A program made the position numbers and the translations under genes. Below are positions 45,084-54,223 of a stretch of 64,000 bases of DNA, piece after piece (position 1 is the first letter of the stretch; each line of letters opens with the position of its first letter). Origin of the DNA: Methanohalophilus sp. RSK (GTDB taxonomy: Archaea; Halobacteriota; Methanosarcinia; Methanosarcinales; Methanosarcinaceae); NCBI RefSeq assembly GCF_003722075.1, contig NZ_RDSK01000013.1, positions 124,001-188,000 of the forward strand. Reading direction: 5' to 3'. The notes beneath the pieces are model-generated. The model was not told where the DNA came from, searched no databases, and saw nothing but the letters and a program-made list of their open reading frames with translations.

Positions 45084-46561
45084 AAAGGGGATTTGATAGG
45101 ATGGATACAGAAGGACCAGAAATAGAAGGACTTGAACGGATAGACAATGATATATGGCAAATTCCCACGGGCTACAAACCCGGGATGAGGGTACCGGGCA
45201 GGATATATCTTTCAGATAAATTGTTCACCAATCTGGAAAAGGAAGCAGTGGACCAGGTAGCCAATGTGGCCACGCTGCCAGGAATACAGAAATTCTCAAT
45301 GGCAATGCCCGATGCCCATGTAGGATATGGTTTCCCCATTGGGGGAGTTGCTGCTTTTGATGCCGAGGAAGGTGTCATCAGTCCCGGAGGCGTGGGCTTT
45401 GACATCAACTGCGGTGTGCGCCTGATCAGGTCCAATCTGGAAAAATCCGATGTAGACGGCAAAGTCAATGACCTGCTGGATTCCCTTTTCAAAGCCGTAC
45501 CTTCGGGTGTGGGTTCCAAAAGCCGGATACGGGCGTCGGAAAGTGAACTTGAAGCCATATTCACCAATGGCTCCCGCTGGGCTGTGGAGCAGGGCTATGG
45601 TGTAGAAGCTGATCTCACCCACTGTGAGGGTGAAGGGTGCATTGAAGGGGGTGACCCTGCACAGGTCAGTGCCAAAGCCCGCAAAAGGGGCAGGCCCCAG
45701 CTTGGAACCCTGGGAAGCGGCAATCATTTCCTGGAATTGCAGTATGTGGATGAGATATATGATCCGGTCGCAGCTGAAGCTTTTAACCTCAAACAGGGCC
45801 AGCTTACTTTCATGGTCCATTGCGGGTCCAGGGGTGCGGGTCATCAGGTATGCACCGATCACCTGCGCCATCTCACCCGTGCAGTGCAGAAATACAAAAT
45901 AGACCTGCCTGACAAACAGCTTGCCTGTGCACCGGCACAATCAGAAGAAGCACAGGCCTATTTCGGTGCAATGGCCTCAGCAGCCAACTATGCCTGGACC
46001 AACCGGCAGATCATAATGCACCACTGTCGTGAAGTGTTCGAACAACAAATGAAAATGGATTCGGATGAACTGGGTCTGGATCTGGTCTATGACGTGGCTC
46101 ACAATGTCGCCAAACTGGAAGAACATAATGTAAACGGTGGAAAAAAACAGGTCTATGTACACCGTAAGGGTGCCACCCGTGCATTTCCTGCAGGCCATCC
46201 CGATGTCCCGCAGGCTTACAGGGATGTAGGTCAGCCGGTACTTATCCCGGGCAGTATGGGTACTCCTTCCTATGTGCTCTGCGGTAAGCAGGCAGCAATG
46301 GATGTATCCTTTGGAAGCGCCTGCCATGGTGCCGGCAGGGTAATGAGTCGCTCCGGTGCGAAACGCACCTTCAGGGGAGAACAAATCCAAAAAGACCTTA
46401 GTGGCCAGGGCATCTCTGTCAAGGCAGCTCATCCTTCGGTCATTGCCGAGGAAGCACCAGGGGTTTACAAATCCAGCAGTGAGGTTGTGGATGTTGTACA
46501 CAGGCTTGGTATTGCAGGTAAGGTCGCAAAACTCATGCCTCTGGGTGTTGTAAAAGGTTAA
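45080..46561 (+). CDS. rtcB: RNA-splicing ligase RtcB
   Basis: tRNA-splicing ligase joining 2',3'-cyclic phosphate to 5'-OH ends using GTP and Mn2+. 493 residues and no intein. Motifs: D-I-N-C-G-V-R (Mn-binding Cys), L-G-S-G-N-H-F-L-E, H-C-G-S-R-G-A-G-H-Q, A-H-N-V-A-K, P-G-S-M-G-T-P-S-Y and A-C-H-G-A-G-R with the GMP-accepting His. The start overlaps archease by 4 bp; an in-frame ATG at 45101 (M-D-T-E-G-P) agrees with shorter homologues. A strong RNA-like fold lies 14 bp after the stop. Confidence 0.95.
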   Translation: MKRGFDRMDTEGPEIEGLERIDNDIWQIPTGYKPGMRVPGRIYLSDKLFTNLEKEAVDQVANVATLPGIQKFSMAMPDAHVGYGFPIGGVAAFDAEEGVISPGGVGFDINCGVRLIRSNLEKSDVDGKVNDLLDSLFKAVPSGVGSKSRIRASESELEAIFTNGSRWAVEQGYGVEADLTHCEGEGCIEGGDPAQVSAKARKRGRPQLGTLGSGNHFLELQYVDEIYDPVAAEAFNLKQGQLTFMVHCGSRGAGHQVCTDHLRHLTRAVQKYKIDLPDKQLACAPAQSEEAQAYFGAMASAANYAWTNRQIIMHHCREVFEQQMKMDSDELGLDLVYDVAHNVAKLEEHNVNGGKKQVYVHRKGATRAFPAGHPDVPQAYRDVGQPVLIPGSMGTPSYVLCGKQAAMDVSFGSACHGAGRVMSRSGAKRTFRGEQIQKDLSGQGISVKAAHPSVIAEEAPGVYKSSSEVVDVVHRLGIAGKVAKLMPLGVVKG

Positions 46562-46574
46562 AATTGAGAGAATA

Positions 46575-46666
46575 TGAGGAAGGGAACACATTGTTTGAGG
46601 GGATGAATGGTTTTGCTTGGTTACAGTAATTCTGTATTAAACCATATGACAGGTTCCGCTTCCTCA
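46575..46666 (+). ncRNA. Candidate structured RNA downstream of rtcB
   Basis: Three nested stems: outer TGAGGAAG-GGAAC (46575-46587) with GTTCC-G-CTTCCTCA (46653-46666), 13 pairs and one bulged G; middle ATGGTTT (46607-46613) with AAACCAT (46639-46645); inner TACAG/CTGTA (46622-46636) with a 5-nt loop. In the single-stranded part between outer and middle stems is the motif TGAGGGGATGAATGG (46596-46610), found twice more at 60859 and 60893. It could be the 3' UTR of rtcB or an independent RNA. The function is unknown. Confidence 0.5.
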
Positions 46667-46753
46667 CATTCCAATGGGTGACTATAATATTTAAAATGTT
46701 TGATTAATCCCCATGTATTCACCGCTACTCATTTAATGTCCGAATGCTTTTTT

Positions 46754-47233
46754 ATGGCCATGACAAAAGAGGAATCACGTATTAAACAGGTCCGCACCAT
46801 GGCTGATTACCAGTTCGGCAAAGGATGTGGGAACATTCTCTTTTCCGGTGACATCACATTTAAGCTGTCCCGTACAAAAAGGATCAGGCAGATCTTTTCC
46901 GAAGGAAGACGTATGGCAACTGTGCGTGCCAGGGACGGAATGTTCACTTTGAGTATTGAGGGAGCCTCGCTGATCCATTCCCATCTTCCAGCACCAGGCT
47001 ATCGCGTGATGATGTGTGAGGATGCAATCCCCTTTGTCTCAAAAGGCAAAACTGCTTTTGCCAAGCATGTGGAGGACATAGACACTGGTCTGCGGGCAGG
47101 GGATGAAGTTTTGCTTGTGGATAAACAGGACAATCTTATTGCTACGGGCCAGTTACTCCTTGCTCCTGAAGAAGTTCTTGCCATGCAGAACGGCCCGGCT
47201 GTTGATGTCAGGGTTGGTGTGGATAGCAGCTGA
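46754..47233 (+). CDS. PUA-domain RNA-binding protein
   Basis: 159 residues from the ATG at 46754 (M-A-M-T-K-E-E-S); an in-frame ATG at 46736 is the alternative. The N-terminal half (Q-F-G-K-G-C-G-N-I-L-F, R-T-K-R-I-R-Q) and the C-terminal PUA domain (P-G-Y-R-V-M-M, I-P-F-V-S-K-G-K-T-A-F-A-K-H, G-D-E-V-L-L-V-D, I-A-T-G-Q-L-L-L) match the stand-alone archaeal proteins related to the C-terminal part of archaeosine tRNA-guanine transglycosylase. A tRNA-binding role is likely. A TATA-like ACTATAATATT lies about 60 bp upstream. Confidence 0.8.
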   Translation: MAMTKEESRIKQVRTMADYQFGKGCGNILFSGDITFKLSRTKRIRQIFSEGRRMATVRARDGMFTLSIEGASLIHSHLPAPGYRVMMCEDAIPFVSKGKTAFAKHVEDIDTGLRAGDEVLLVDKQDNLIATGQLLLAPEEVLAMQNGPAVDVRVGVDSS

Positions 47234-47366
47234 TATGTAGTTGCAATCAAAATCTAAATATATATTCAACAAATAACCATGTAAGTTATATTGTACTTCC
47301 TCAGAAGGTGAAACTATCGAAGAAGACCAGCTCCTGAAAACCTTTGTAATTCCTCCAAATACTAAA

Positions 47367-48212
47367 ATGGAAGAACATAATATTGTTCTGGATGAGGATA
47401 TTATAGTAGGGAACCATTCCGATATACGCTATGGTATAATTGCTGATTCGGTGATAATCGGAGAAAGGGTATCGGTATCAGGTGATGTACTTGCCAGGTC
47501 TGATATTCGTATAGACATCTGGTCAAAAATCGGTGGCAATGTGCGTTGTGGCGAAAATGCCTATATAGGCGAGTTTGTGAATATAGATGGCAAACTTTTC
47601 GTCAATGGAGATCTTGATGTTGGTAATGATATAAAGATCAACAGAGGCTTTGAAGCTCATGGCTGGATAGTTGTTCGTAATCCTGTGCCTGTAATCACTT
47701 ACATTTTCCTCTATATCTCCGAACTTTTACGTATGGGTAAGGGTGAAGAAGTAGAAAAGGCAATGAGTGAATTCTTTGAAGAGGAAGCAAAAGAGATCAG
47801 TTATGGTGCTATGGTAGTTCCCAACGGATCTCGTATATCTGCAGACTCTATCAGGGTTCCTGGCGCGGCCACCATAGGAGATAGCTGCAGACTCGTAGGT
47901 AATATAAGGGCTGAATCTTTGGAAATGGGCGGTGCTACTACTTTGTATGGAAGTATCAGGACCGCCAGTGATATTGAGATCGGTGAAAATAATGCCATCC
48001 ACGGTAACATTGTCTCCCGGGGCAGGGTTGTGGTAGGTAAAGGTACGCATATACTGGGAGAAATCAATGCTTACTCTATCAGGATTCATGAGGATTCAAG
48101 GGTTGATGGCGTGATGCGAGCCACCGGTGGCACTACATTCATACGTGAGGAAGAAGAGGTCGCCCGGGACAGGGAACTGATAAAACTGGACATAGCAGAC
48201 CAACCACAGTAA
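47367..48212 (+). CDS. Beta-helix (hexapeptide/bactofilin-like) protein
   Basis: 281 residues from the ATG. Two sets of short beta-helix turns (for example I-G-E-R-V-S-V-S-G-D-V-L-A-R and I-G-D-S-C-R-L-V-G-N-I) flank a central insert with a hydrophobic, possibly membrane-associated stretch (V-P-V-I-T-Y-I-F-L-Y-I) and an acidic helix. It resembles polymer-forming bactofilin/hexapeptide proteins; no catalytic residues can be named. The frame stays open 18 codons further upstream with a plausible peptide (E-E-D-Q-L-L-K-T-F-V-I-P-P-N-T-K) after GAAGGTGA, but at the expected start there is ATC, not ATG. Confidence 0.75.
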   Translation: MEEHNIVLDEDIIVGNHSDIRYGIIADSVIIGERVSVSGDVLARSDIRIDIWSKIGGNVRCGENAYIGEFVNIDGKLFVNGDLDVGNDIKINRGFEAHGWIVVRNPVPVITYIFLYISELLRMGKGEEVEKAMSEFFEEEAKEISYGAMVVPNGSRISADSIRVPGAATIGDSCRLVGNIRAESLEMGGATTLYGSIRTASDIEIGENNAIHGNIVSRGRVVVGKGTHILGEINAYSIRIHEDSRVDGVMRATGGTTFIREEEEVARDRELIKLDIADQPQ

Positions 48213-48226
48213 AAAGGTGTTCTTTT

Positions 48227-49390
48227 TTGAGTGAAACTACTGAGATTTATAACTCTATTGTAGAGAAAGATTCAAAATACGTTATGCAAAACTACGGTCG
48301 TTATCCTATCGCACTGGATAAAGGAGCAGGGGCTCTTGTGTGGGATACTGCCGGCAAACAGTATATCGATTGCGTTGCAGGAATAGCCGTAAACAACGTG
48401 GGACATTGTCATCCTGAAGTTGTTAAAGCGATACAGGAGCAGGCAGGCAAACTCATCCATGTATCCAATCTCTATTATACTGATGTACAGGCCGAGCTTG
48501 CAGAAAAACTGTCACAGGTTACCGGCCTGGATCGCCTGTTCTTCTGCAATTCCGGCACAGAGGCTGTAGAAGCTGCCATGAAACTGGCCCGGGCCCACTC
48601 AGGTAAAAAGAACTTCGTGGCCGCAGAAGGTTCATTCCACGGCAGGACTATGGGTGCCCTTGCGGTAACTTCCAAAGAGGCTTACAGGAAACCCTTTGAA
48701 CCTCTCCCCGGCAGGGTTGATTTTGTACCTTACGATAATTCACCGGCGATTGCAGATGTCATTGATTCGGATACAGCAGCGGTAATCGTGGAACCCATCC
48801 AGGGGGAGGGTGGTGTCAATGTTCCTTCCTCAACTTACCTTAAAGAAGTCCGGGAAATCTGTGATGAGACCGGTACCCTGTTGATATTCGATGAGGTGCA
48901 GACTGGTTTCGGGCGTACGGGCAAGTGGTTCTGTAAGGATCATTTCAATGTGGCCCCGGATATAATGACAATGGCCAAAGCACTTGGAGGCGGATTTCCC
49001 ATGGGTGCCATTGCAAGCAGGGAAGGCATTGTTTTCCAGAAGGGCCAGCATGCCGCAACCTTTGGTGGAGGTCCTCTTGCCTGTGCAGCAGCCCTGGCAT
49101 CCATTAATGCAATTGAAAAGGAAGGACTCGTGGAACGCTCCCGCATGATGGGTGAGTATTTCGTGAAGAAACTGGAAGGTTTAAACCGTGAGGATTTCCT
49201 GGAAATCCGGGGTAAAGGATTGATGATTGGTGTGCATGTGAAGGACTCCTGCGCAGAAATGGTAACTGCGGGCCTTGAGAAAGGTGTTTTGCTTAATTGC
49301 ACAGCAGGCAACATCATGCGTATGGTACCTCCGCTTGTCATAACCGAAGAACAGGTTGATTCGGTGGTGGATGTAATTGGCAAGTTATGA
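48227..49390 (+). CDS. argD: Acetylornithine aminotransferase
   Basis: PLP-dependent class III aminotransferase of arginine synthesis. 387 residues, start TTG at 48227 with AAGGTG upstream. Motifs: [39 protein letters not shown] and the PLP lysine in [11 protein letters not shown] role in lysine synthesis (LysJ/DapC-type) is possible too. The end overlaps hisC by 14 bp. Confidence 0.93.
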   Translation: MSETTEIYNSIVEKDSKYVMQNYGRYPIALDKGAGALVWDTAGKQYIDCVAGIAVNNVGHCHPEVVKAIQEQAGKLIHVSNLYYTDVQAELAEKLSQVTGLDRLFFCNSGTEAVEAAMKLARAHSGKKNFVAAEGSFHGRTMGALAVTSKEAYRKPFEPLPGRVDFVPYDNSPAIADVIDSDTAAVIVEPIQGEGGVNVPSSTYLKEVREICDETGTLLIFDEVQTGFGRTGKWFCKDHFNVAPDIMTMAKALGGGFPMGAIASREGIVFQKGQHAATFGGGPLACAAALASINAIEKEGLVERSRMMGEYFVKKLEGLNREDFLEIRGKGLMIGVHVKDSCAEMVTAGLEKGVLLNCTAGNIMRMVPPLVITEEQVDSVVDVIGKL

Positions 49391-50462
49391 ACTGGTAAAA
49401 CCTGAGATCAGGTCGATAGCTCCCTATGTGCCGGGTAAATCGATTGGCGGGATCGCTGAAAAATATAATCTGGAAAGTGATTCGATTATCAAACTCGGCT
49501 CAAACGAAAATCCCCTGGGTCCTTCCCCGGCAGCAGTCAGTGCCCTGCAGGAAGCTGCCGCCACTGTGAATATTTACCCATCGGCAGATGCCAGGGAACT
49601 TGTGGATGCAATATCTGCTTATGTTGGTATGCCACAGGCCAATATTGTGGCATCCGGTCCGGGTATGGATGGTTTGCTTGACGGCCTGATGAGAATGCTC
49701 ATATCTGCGGAATCGGAAGTTGTGATTACAACTCCCACTTTTTCCTACTACGAGATTGCTGCAACTGCATGTGGTGCAAAACCGGTATTTGTGAAACGCA
49801 ATGAAAAATTTGACTTGGATATTGACAGGGTGATTGCTGAAGTTAATGAAAAAACAAAAGTAGTATTCATCTGCTCCCCCAACAACCCTTCAGGCAATGT
49901 CACTGCTGAAAAAGAACTGCGCAGGTTGCTGGATTCGGTTGAGTGCCTGGTTTTTGTGGACGAGGCCTATGTGGAGTTTGCAGGATCAGATATTGCATCT
50001 CTAGTAGGGGAATATGATAATCTTGTTGTTGGCAGGACCTTTTCCAAAGCCTTTGGGCTGGCAGGTTTGAGACTTGGCTACGGCATAATGCCTGCCTGGC
50101 TTAAGGTCGAATATATGAAAGCTGCTACTCCCTTCAATGTAAGTGCACCGGCTGTTGCAGCAGGTATTGCTGCCCTTTCGGACAAAGAGCATCTGGAGGC
50201 CAGCCAACAGATGGTAATCGAGGGTCGTAAATATTTGCAGGCAAACCTGCCTTTTAAAGTATATGAGTCACAGGCTAATTTTATACTTGTGGACGTTGCC
50301 CCCTATGGTGCAAAGGATGTATGCGACCACCTGTTGCGCAGGGGGGTTATTGTCAGGGATTGTACTTCTTTCCGTGATGCAGGAAATTCTTTAATCAGAG
50401 TCACTGTAGGTACAAAAGAACAAAATGAAAGAGTTGTGGAAGGCTTTTCGACCTATTTATGA
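49377..50462 (+). CDS. hisC: Histidinol-phosphate aminotransferase
   Basis: 361-residue class I/II aminotransferase. The start is TTG at 49377, inside the argD end, with GGTGG upstream. Motifs: [27 protein letters not shown] and the PLP lysine in [16 protein letters not shown]. Full length. Other his genes are not in the window. It converges on the mptD gene with a 6-bp overlap. Confidence 0.94.
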   Translation: MASYELVKPEIRSIAPYVPGKSIGGIAEKYNLESDSIIKLGSNENPLGPSPAAVSALQEAAATVNIYPSADARELVDAISAYVGMPQANIVASGPGMDGLLDGLMRMLISAESEVVITTPTFSYYEIAATACGAKPVFVKRNEKFDLDIDRVIAEVNEKTKVVFICSPNNPSGNVTAEKELRRLLDSVECLVFVDEAYVEFAGSDIASLVGEYDNLVVGRTFSKAFGLAGLRLGYGIMPAWLKVEYMKAATPFNVSAPAVAAGIAALSDKEHLEASQQMVIEGRKYLQANLPFKVYESQANFILVDVAPYGAKDVCDHLLRRGVIVRDCTSFRDAGNSLIRVTVGTKEQNERVVEGFSTYL

Positions 50463-50819
50463 GAGGCTTTCTACCTCATTTATTTCCATAAGTGGGTAAT
50501 CCAGTTCTTTGTTGTAGGCCATAGATGCCCGGATTCTGGTATCTCCATGGATTACTTTCAGGTCCACTGTCAACATTTTTCCTTCAAGTTCACAGTATCC
50601 GAATTCACCATTTAATTTTGCGGCTATCATATCCCTGTTTATATTTACATTGATCTCTTCAACAAAAGGCTGTACAGAAATACTTTCAGCAATGGCTTTT
50701 TCCAGGCTATCCACATTTTGCAGGTTAAGGGGTGAACCCGTGAACTGGTGATAGAGGGCTCCCAGTTTGATCCCTGCCTCAAAAGCAGCTATTTGTGCAT
50801 TTTCAGGTCTTTTTTCCAT
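50457..50819 (-). CDS. mptD: Archaeal dihydroneopterin aldolase (MptD type)
   Basis: 120 residues of the archaeal dihydroneopterin aldolase family (formerly DUF372), which makes 6-hydroxymethyl-dihydropterin for tetrahydromethanopterin/sarcinapterin. The N-terminal [18 protein letters not shown] is the family hallmark, and [10 protein letters not shown] lies in the central part. Overlaps hisC tail to tail by 6 bp. Assignment rests on pattern memory of the family, not on a search. Confidence 0.78.
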   Translation of the reverse strand: MEKRPENAQIAAFEAGIKLGALYHQFTGSPLNLQNVDSLEKAIAESISVQPFVEEINVNINRDMIAAKLNGEFGYCELEGKMLTVDLKVIHGDTRIRASMAYNKELDYPLMEINEVESLS

Positions 50820-50921
50820 GATTAATGGGATGGCAGGGTGTTATTTATATTTGTGGATGGGGCACATTTTACATAGTGTCAGGTATAATGTGGTATGGTT
50901 ACAAAATAAGGAGTATATTGT

Positions 50922-51413
50922 ATGAGTACGCTTGAAAACCTTGAAGGAGCATTTGCCGGCGAATCCATGGCAAACCGGAAGTATCTGGCCTTTGCAAAAA
51001 AAGCTGATGACGAAGGCTACCCTCAGATTGCAAAATTGTTCAGGGCTGCTGCAGCAGCTGAGACTGTTCATGCCCACAACCATCTGGGAATTATGAATGG
51101 TATTAAGAGCACAGAGGAAAACCTCAGGGAGGCCATTGAGGGAGAAACCTATGAGTTTGAGAAAATGTATCCAGAATTCATAACACAGGCAAAAGATGAA
51201 GGTAATGGTAAGGCTGCCTGGAGTTTTGATGTTGCCAATCAGGTAGAAGCAATTCATGCCGAACTTTACAAGAAAGCCCTTGATAATGCGGGCAACAATG
51301 AAGAGGTTGAGTATTACGTATGTGAAGTTTGTGGTAATACTGTGGAAAACGGTGCACCGGATGTATGTCCGATTTGTGGAGCCCCATCTTCTAAGTTCAA
51401 AAAAATTGATTAA
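50922..51413 (+). CDS. rbr: Rubrerythrin
   Basis: 163-residue peroxide-reducing iron protein. The four-helix diiron domain carries E-G-A-F-A-G-E-S-M-A-N, A-A-A-A-E-T-V-H-A-H and the second E-x2-H region (Q-V-E-A-I-H-A-E-L-Y). The C-terminal rubredoxin-like domain holds C-E-V-C-G ... C-P-I-C-G. GGAGTATATT lies just before the ATG. A common oxygen-defence gene in methanogens. Confidence 0.95.
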   Translation: MSTLENLEGAFAGESMANRKYLAFAKKADDEGYPQIAKLFRAAAAAETVHAHNHLGIMNGIKSTEENLREAIEGETYEFEKMYPEFITQAKDEGNGKAAWSFDVANQVEAIHAELYKKALDNAGNNEEVEYYVCEVCGNTVENGAPDVCPICGAPSSKFKKID

Positions 51414-51415
51414 AG

Positions 51416-51450
51416 TGTCCTGTTGGGTAGGACATATTCTCTTATTTTTT
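51416..51450 (+). terminator. Hairpin terminator after rubrerythrin
   Basis: TGTCCT / AGGACA stem (51416-51434, 7-nt loop) directly after the stop codon, followed by the T-rich stretch TATTCTCTTATTTTTT. Confidence 0.6.
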
Positions 51451-51583
51451 ATTTATTGCTGCTACCTGTTGGTTTAGGTGCGGCCATTTTATTTATTCTA
51501 ATTAATATACAGCATTTTATGTACACCAATTGTATATTCATTGCCATATTTATTATCCCTATGATCATGGCAAATTACAGGTA

Positions 51584-52879
51584 ATGGAATCTGGAAGGTA
51601 TTCTTTTACCAGCGTTGTATTTTATTCTATTATTTCAGTGGTTTTGTTTTGTGTGCTGGCAACTTCTCCGGCTTCAGCGGACTGGGGGCAGAATGAGGTG
51701 GAAGTGAATTCTGTCTATGAAGTCGGCTCAGGGTTTGTCCATGTCACAAAAGAGATCACTTTCACCAACAAGGATGAAAATACCCGTTACTGGCAGGGAT
51801 TTTACTCTTCATTAAATTATCCTGTTCCTCCGGATCATTCGAATCTTTCTTCCTATGACGATTCTTCTGAAGTGGGGTTCAAAAAAGCTGAAGATGGCGG
51901 AGAGTATTACATTTTCACATTCAATGAGGATGTGTGGTATGGGGATAGTTACACTTTCACACTGGAATACGATGTCCGGACAGATCCCATCTATACTACT
52001 TTCACAATTACGGAACAATCAGATACTGGAACTGTGGAACTCATTGTCCCTGATGACTATGAAACATATCTGGAAGATGTGGGTTATGGAAAAGAAAATC
52101 TACACGATCATACGGTTTATACGTTTGGCAACGCAAGTTTTCAGGAATTTCCCTTGAGGATTGATTGTGTAAAAACAGTGGACATTATGGTTGCCAGTGA
52201 AGTTGTTTCCCTGGGAGACAGGAATGTCAACATCAGTGTGGAATACCGGAAAGGAAATGATGAATGGGCGCAGGATGTGCTGGAAAAAACGGCTACATAT
52301 CTTCCCTTGCTGGAGGATGTCTGGGGAGTACCTTTTCCGGGCAAATCGGATCTTATAATCAGGGAATCTTCCGTCGCAGAAACGAAGGGTTATGATGGTT
52401 TCAATTATGGTGATGGTACAATATCCCTTCTACATTCAGCAGGGGACCGTGTGCTGATACACGAACTTTGTCACAGCTGGACCCATGCATGTAATTTTGA
52501 GCAACTCTGGATGCATGAAGGTTATGCCAACCTGTATACTTTCCTGGTATTAAAACAAACAAATCCTAAAAAGGCCCTGGCTATGAAATCCGAACTTGAG
52601 GGGGATTATGACAAAAAAGAACACCAGTTTGCATGGGCTCTTGATGGTTGGTCGATTCCGGATGAGTATAACACTTCCAGCTCAGAAAGGATTGGCTATG
52701 GTTACAGTAAATCTTTTGTTTTCGTATCGGATGTTTATGAAAAAGTTGGTTTTGAAAGAATGCAAATTGCCAACAGGAAGTTGCTGGCCGCCGGTAAGGT
52801 GAATACTTCTGGTCATATTTCAATAATAGAATCGGTTTCAGGCAAGGATTTCGATAATATGTATTCTAATTTTGTCTGA
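51584..52879 (+). CDS. Secreted gluzincin-type (M1-like) metallopeptidase
   Basis: 431 residues from the ATG at 51584 (M-E-S-G-R-Y-S). An N-terminal hydrophobic segment ending in P-A-S-A-D suggests export. An N-terminal beta-sandwich (about 35-190) is followed by a peptidase domain with H-E-L-C-H and, fifteen residues on, the Glu in L-W-M-H-E-G-Y-A-N-L, a gluzincin layout close to M1 but with a spacer four residues shorter. A downstream Tyr-rich Y-G-Y-S-K-S-F could supply the transition-state Tyr. A surface or cell-wall peptidase is likely. A capC/capB-like pair follows at 180 bp. Confidence 0.78.
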   Translation: MESGRYSFTSVVFYSIISVVLFCVLATSPASADWGQNEVEVNSVYEVGSGFVHVTKEITFTNKDENTRYWQGFYSSLNYPVPPDHSNLSSYDDSSEVGFKKAEDGGEYYIFTFNEDVWYGDSYTFTLEYDVRTDPIYTTFTITEQSDTGTVELIVPDDYETYLEDVGYGKENLHDHTVYTFGNASFQEFPLRIDCVKTVDIMVASEVVSLGDRNVNISVEYRKGNDEWAQDVLEKTATYLPLLEDVWGVPFPGKSDLIIRESSVAETKGYDGFNYGDGTISLLHSAGDRVLIHELCHSWTHACNFEQLWMHEGYANLYTFLVLKQTNPKKALAMKSELEGDYDKKEHQFAWALDGWSIPDEYNTSSSERIGYGYSKSFVFVSDVYEKVGFERMQIANRKLLAAGKVNTSGHISIIESVSGKDFDNMYSNFV

Positions 52880-53059
52880 TAGAGATTTCCGATTAACTCC
52901 CTTCTCATGCATATTGCATGGATGTTTTATGGTTGGCTTTGCGAGTCCGTTTGAGGGTTACTTTTGCTCCCTTTCAATTGAATTGTATCTTCTTATCTCT
53001 CTACTGTCTTCATTAATCGCCTGATAAAACTAATATATATTTAACGCAATCTATTATCT

Positions 53060-54223
53060 ATGCTCATTGCGGTGATCTTGGCGATAATTGGAATTCTGGA
53101 AGTAATCATATTGACCCAGTTGTTTGGTTACCGTTTAGGGGGAGTGATTGTTGTTCCTGTGCTTGCTATCTATGCATGCAAAAATTTTCTGATGTTGCCG
53201 TTATTCATCGTAGGTGTCATTATTGCTTACATAGGCCTGCTCTATTTGCAGAAGAACACCATGATCTATGGAAGGAATGAACTTGTTGCAACATTACTGA
53301 TAGGTTCGGTATTCCCAGTCCTGGGTCTTTTTTATCTAAAAGGGATTGGCTACGATTTTACTGATGTCGTCTTCTTTGGCAGTATTCTTCCCGGCCTGGC
53401 GGCTTATAATTATTCCCGTATAAAGCCTCAGTACAGGGTTGCGGATATATTGACTTCTATCGGTATTTTCCTTGGGCTGGTCATAGCAGCCTGGGTTCTG
53501 ATCAATCCATTTGTAGCTGAAACCATTGGCAGTCTCACCCCGCCAATTCTTTTCAGCCCCACATCAGATATAGCTTTATTAAAACAGGTTGCAGTGGATG
53601 TTTATCCTGCCTCTTCCATAATGAACCGTTTTTCTGCTTTTATCCTGTTCATTGTATCTCTGGCACTTTCGGAAATCGTCAGGCAATCCTATGGAATTCG
53701 TGTAGGTGTGGTTTCAATGGCCATCCTGGCAATCTTCAGTCTGGAAAACAAGTGGTTCCTGATGCTTTACTTTTTCAATCTGATTGCTTCTTTCATAGGT
53801 ATAACTATAATCCAGAAAGCAACCCTGCTTTACGGAAGAAATCTCATAGGGCTTGGAACTTCTATCTCCCTGGCGTTAACACTTCCTTTTGTATTCATTT
53901 TCCCGGTATCCCGTGGTTTGTCCATCTTTTTTTTGGGGTTGATTGCCGGTCTTAATGCCTATAATCTGCATGTCACTCCTCCGGCTGAGAGGAAATTGTT
54001 CATTCCTCTACAGGTATCCATTCTGGCTCCTCTCCTAATTCTGGCTGCCGTATTGGGAGAAGGCCAGCAAGGGGGATTGTTCAATGAGTTGGGAATCTAT
54101 CAGGTATTTCTGGTCTTTTTGGCCTTTGCTATATCAATAGCCTTTGTGAAAATCAACTGGGTAGGCAAACCCCTGGAAAAAAATGTATGGGATGCTTCCC
54201 TGTTTTCGGAGGGGGATGAATGA
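53060..54223 (+). CDS. CapC/PgsC-like polytopic membrane protein
   Basis: 387 residues with about 11-12 membrane helices. Two tandem halves are homologous: both contain a block G-Y-R-L-G-G-V-I-V-V-P-V-L-A-I-Y / G-I-R-V-G-V-V-S-M-A-I-L-A-I-F and later Y-G-R-N-E-L / Y-G-R-N-L-I. This resembles CapC/PgsC of poly-gamma-glutamate synthesis, in doubled form. The stop overlaps the next gene's ATGA, which encodes a CapB/PgsB-like ligase, and this supports the call. TATA-like TAATATATATTTAA at about 53030-53042. Confidence 0.72.
   Translation: MLIAVILAIIGILEVIILTQLFGYRLGGVIVVPVLAIYACKNFLMLPLFIVGVIIAYIGLLYLQKNTMIYGRNELVATLLIGSVFPVLGLFYLKGIGYDFTDVVFFGSILPGLAAYNYSRIKPQYRVADILTSIGIFLGLVIAAWVLINPFVAETIGSLTPPILFSPTSDIALLKQVAVDVYPASSIMNRFSAFILFIVSLALSEIVRQSYGIRVGVVSMAILAIFSLENKWFLMLYFFNLIASFIGITIIQKATLLYGRNLIGLGTSISLALTLPFVFIFPVSRGLSIFFLGLIAGLNAYNLHVTPPAERKLFIPLQVSILAPLLILAAVLGEGQQGGLFNELGIYQVFLVFLAFAISIAFVKINWVGKPLEKNVWDASLFSEGDE

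Noticed and set aside
45080-46561. Intein in rtcB or rfcL, common in archaea
   Set aside because: Both proteins have normal lengths and uninterrupted motifs.
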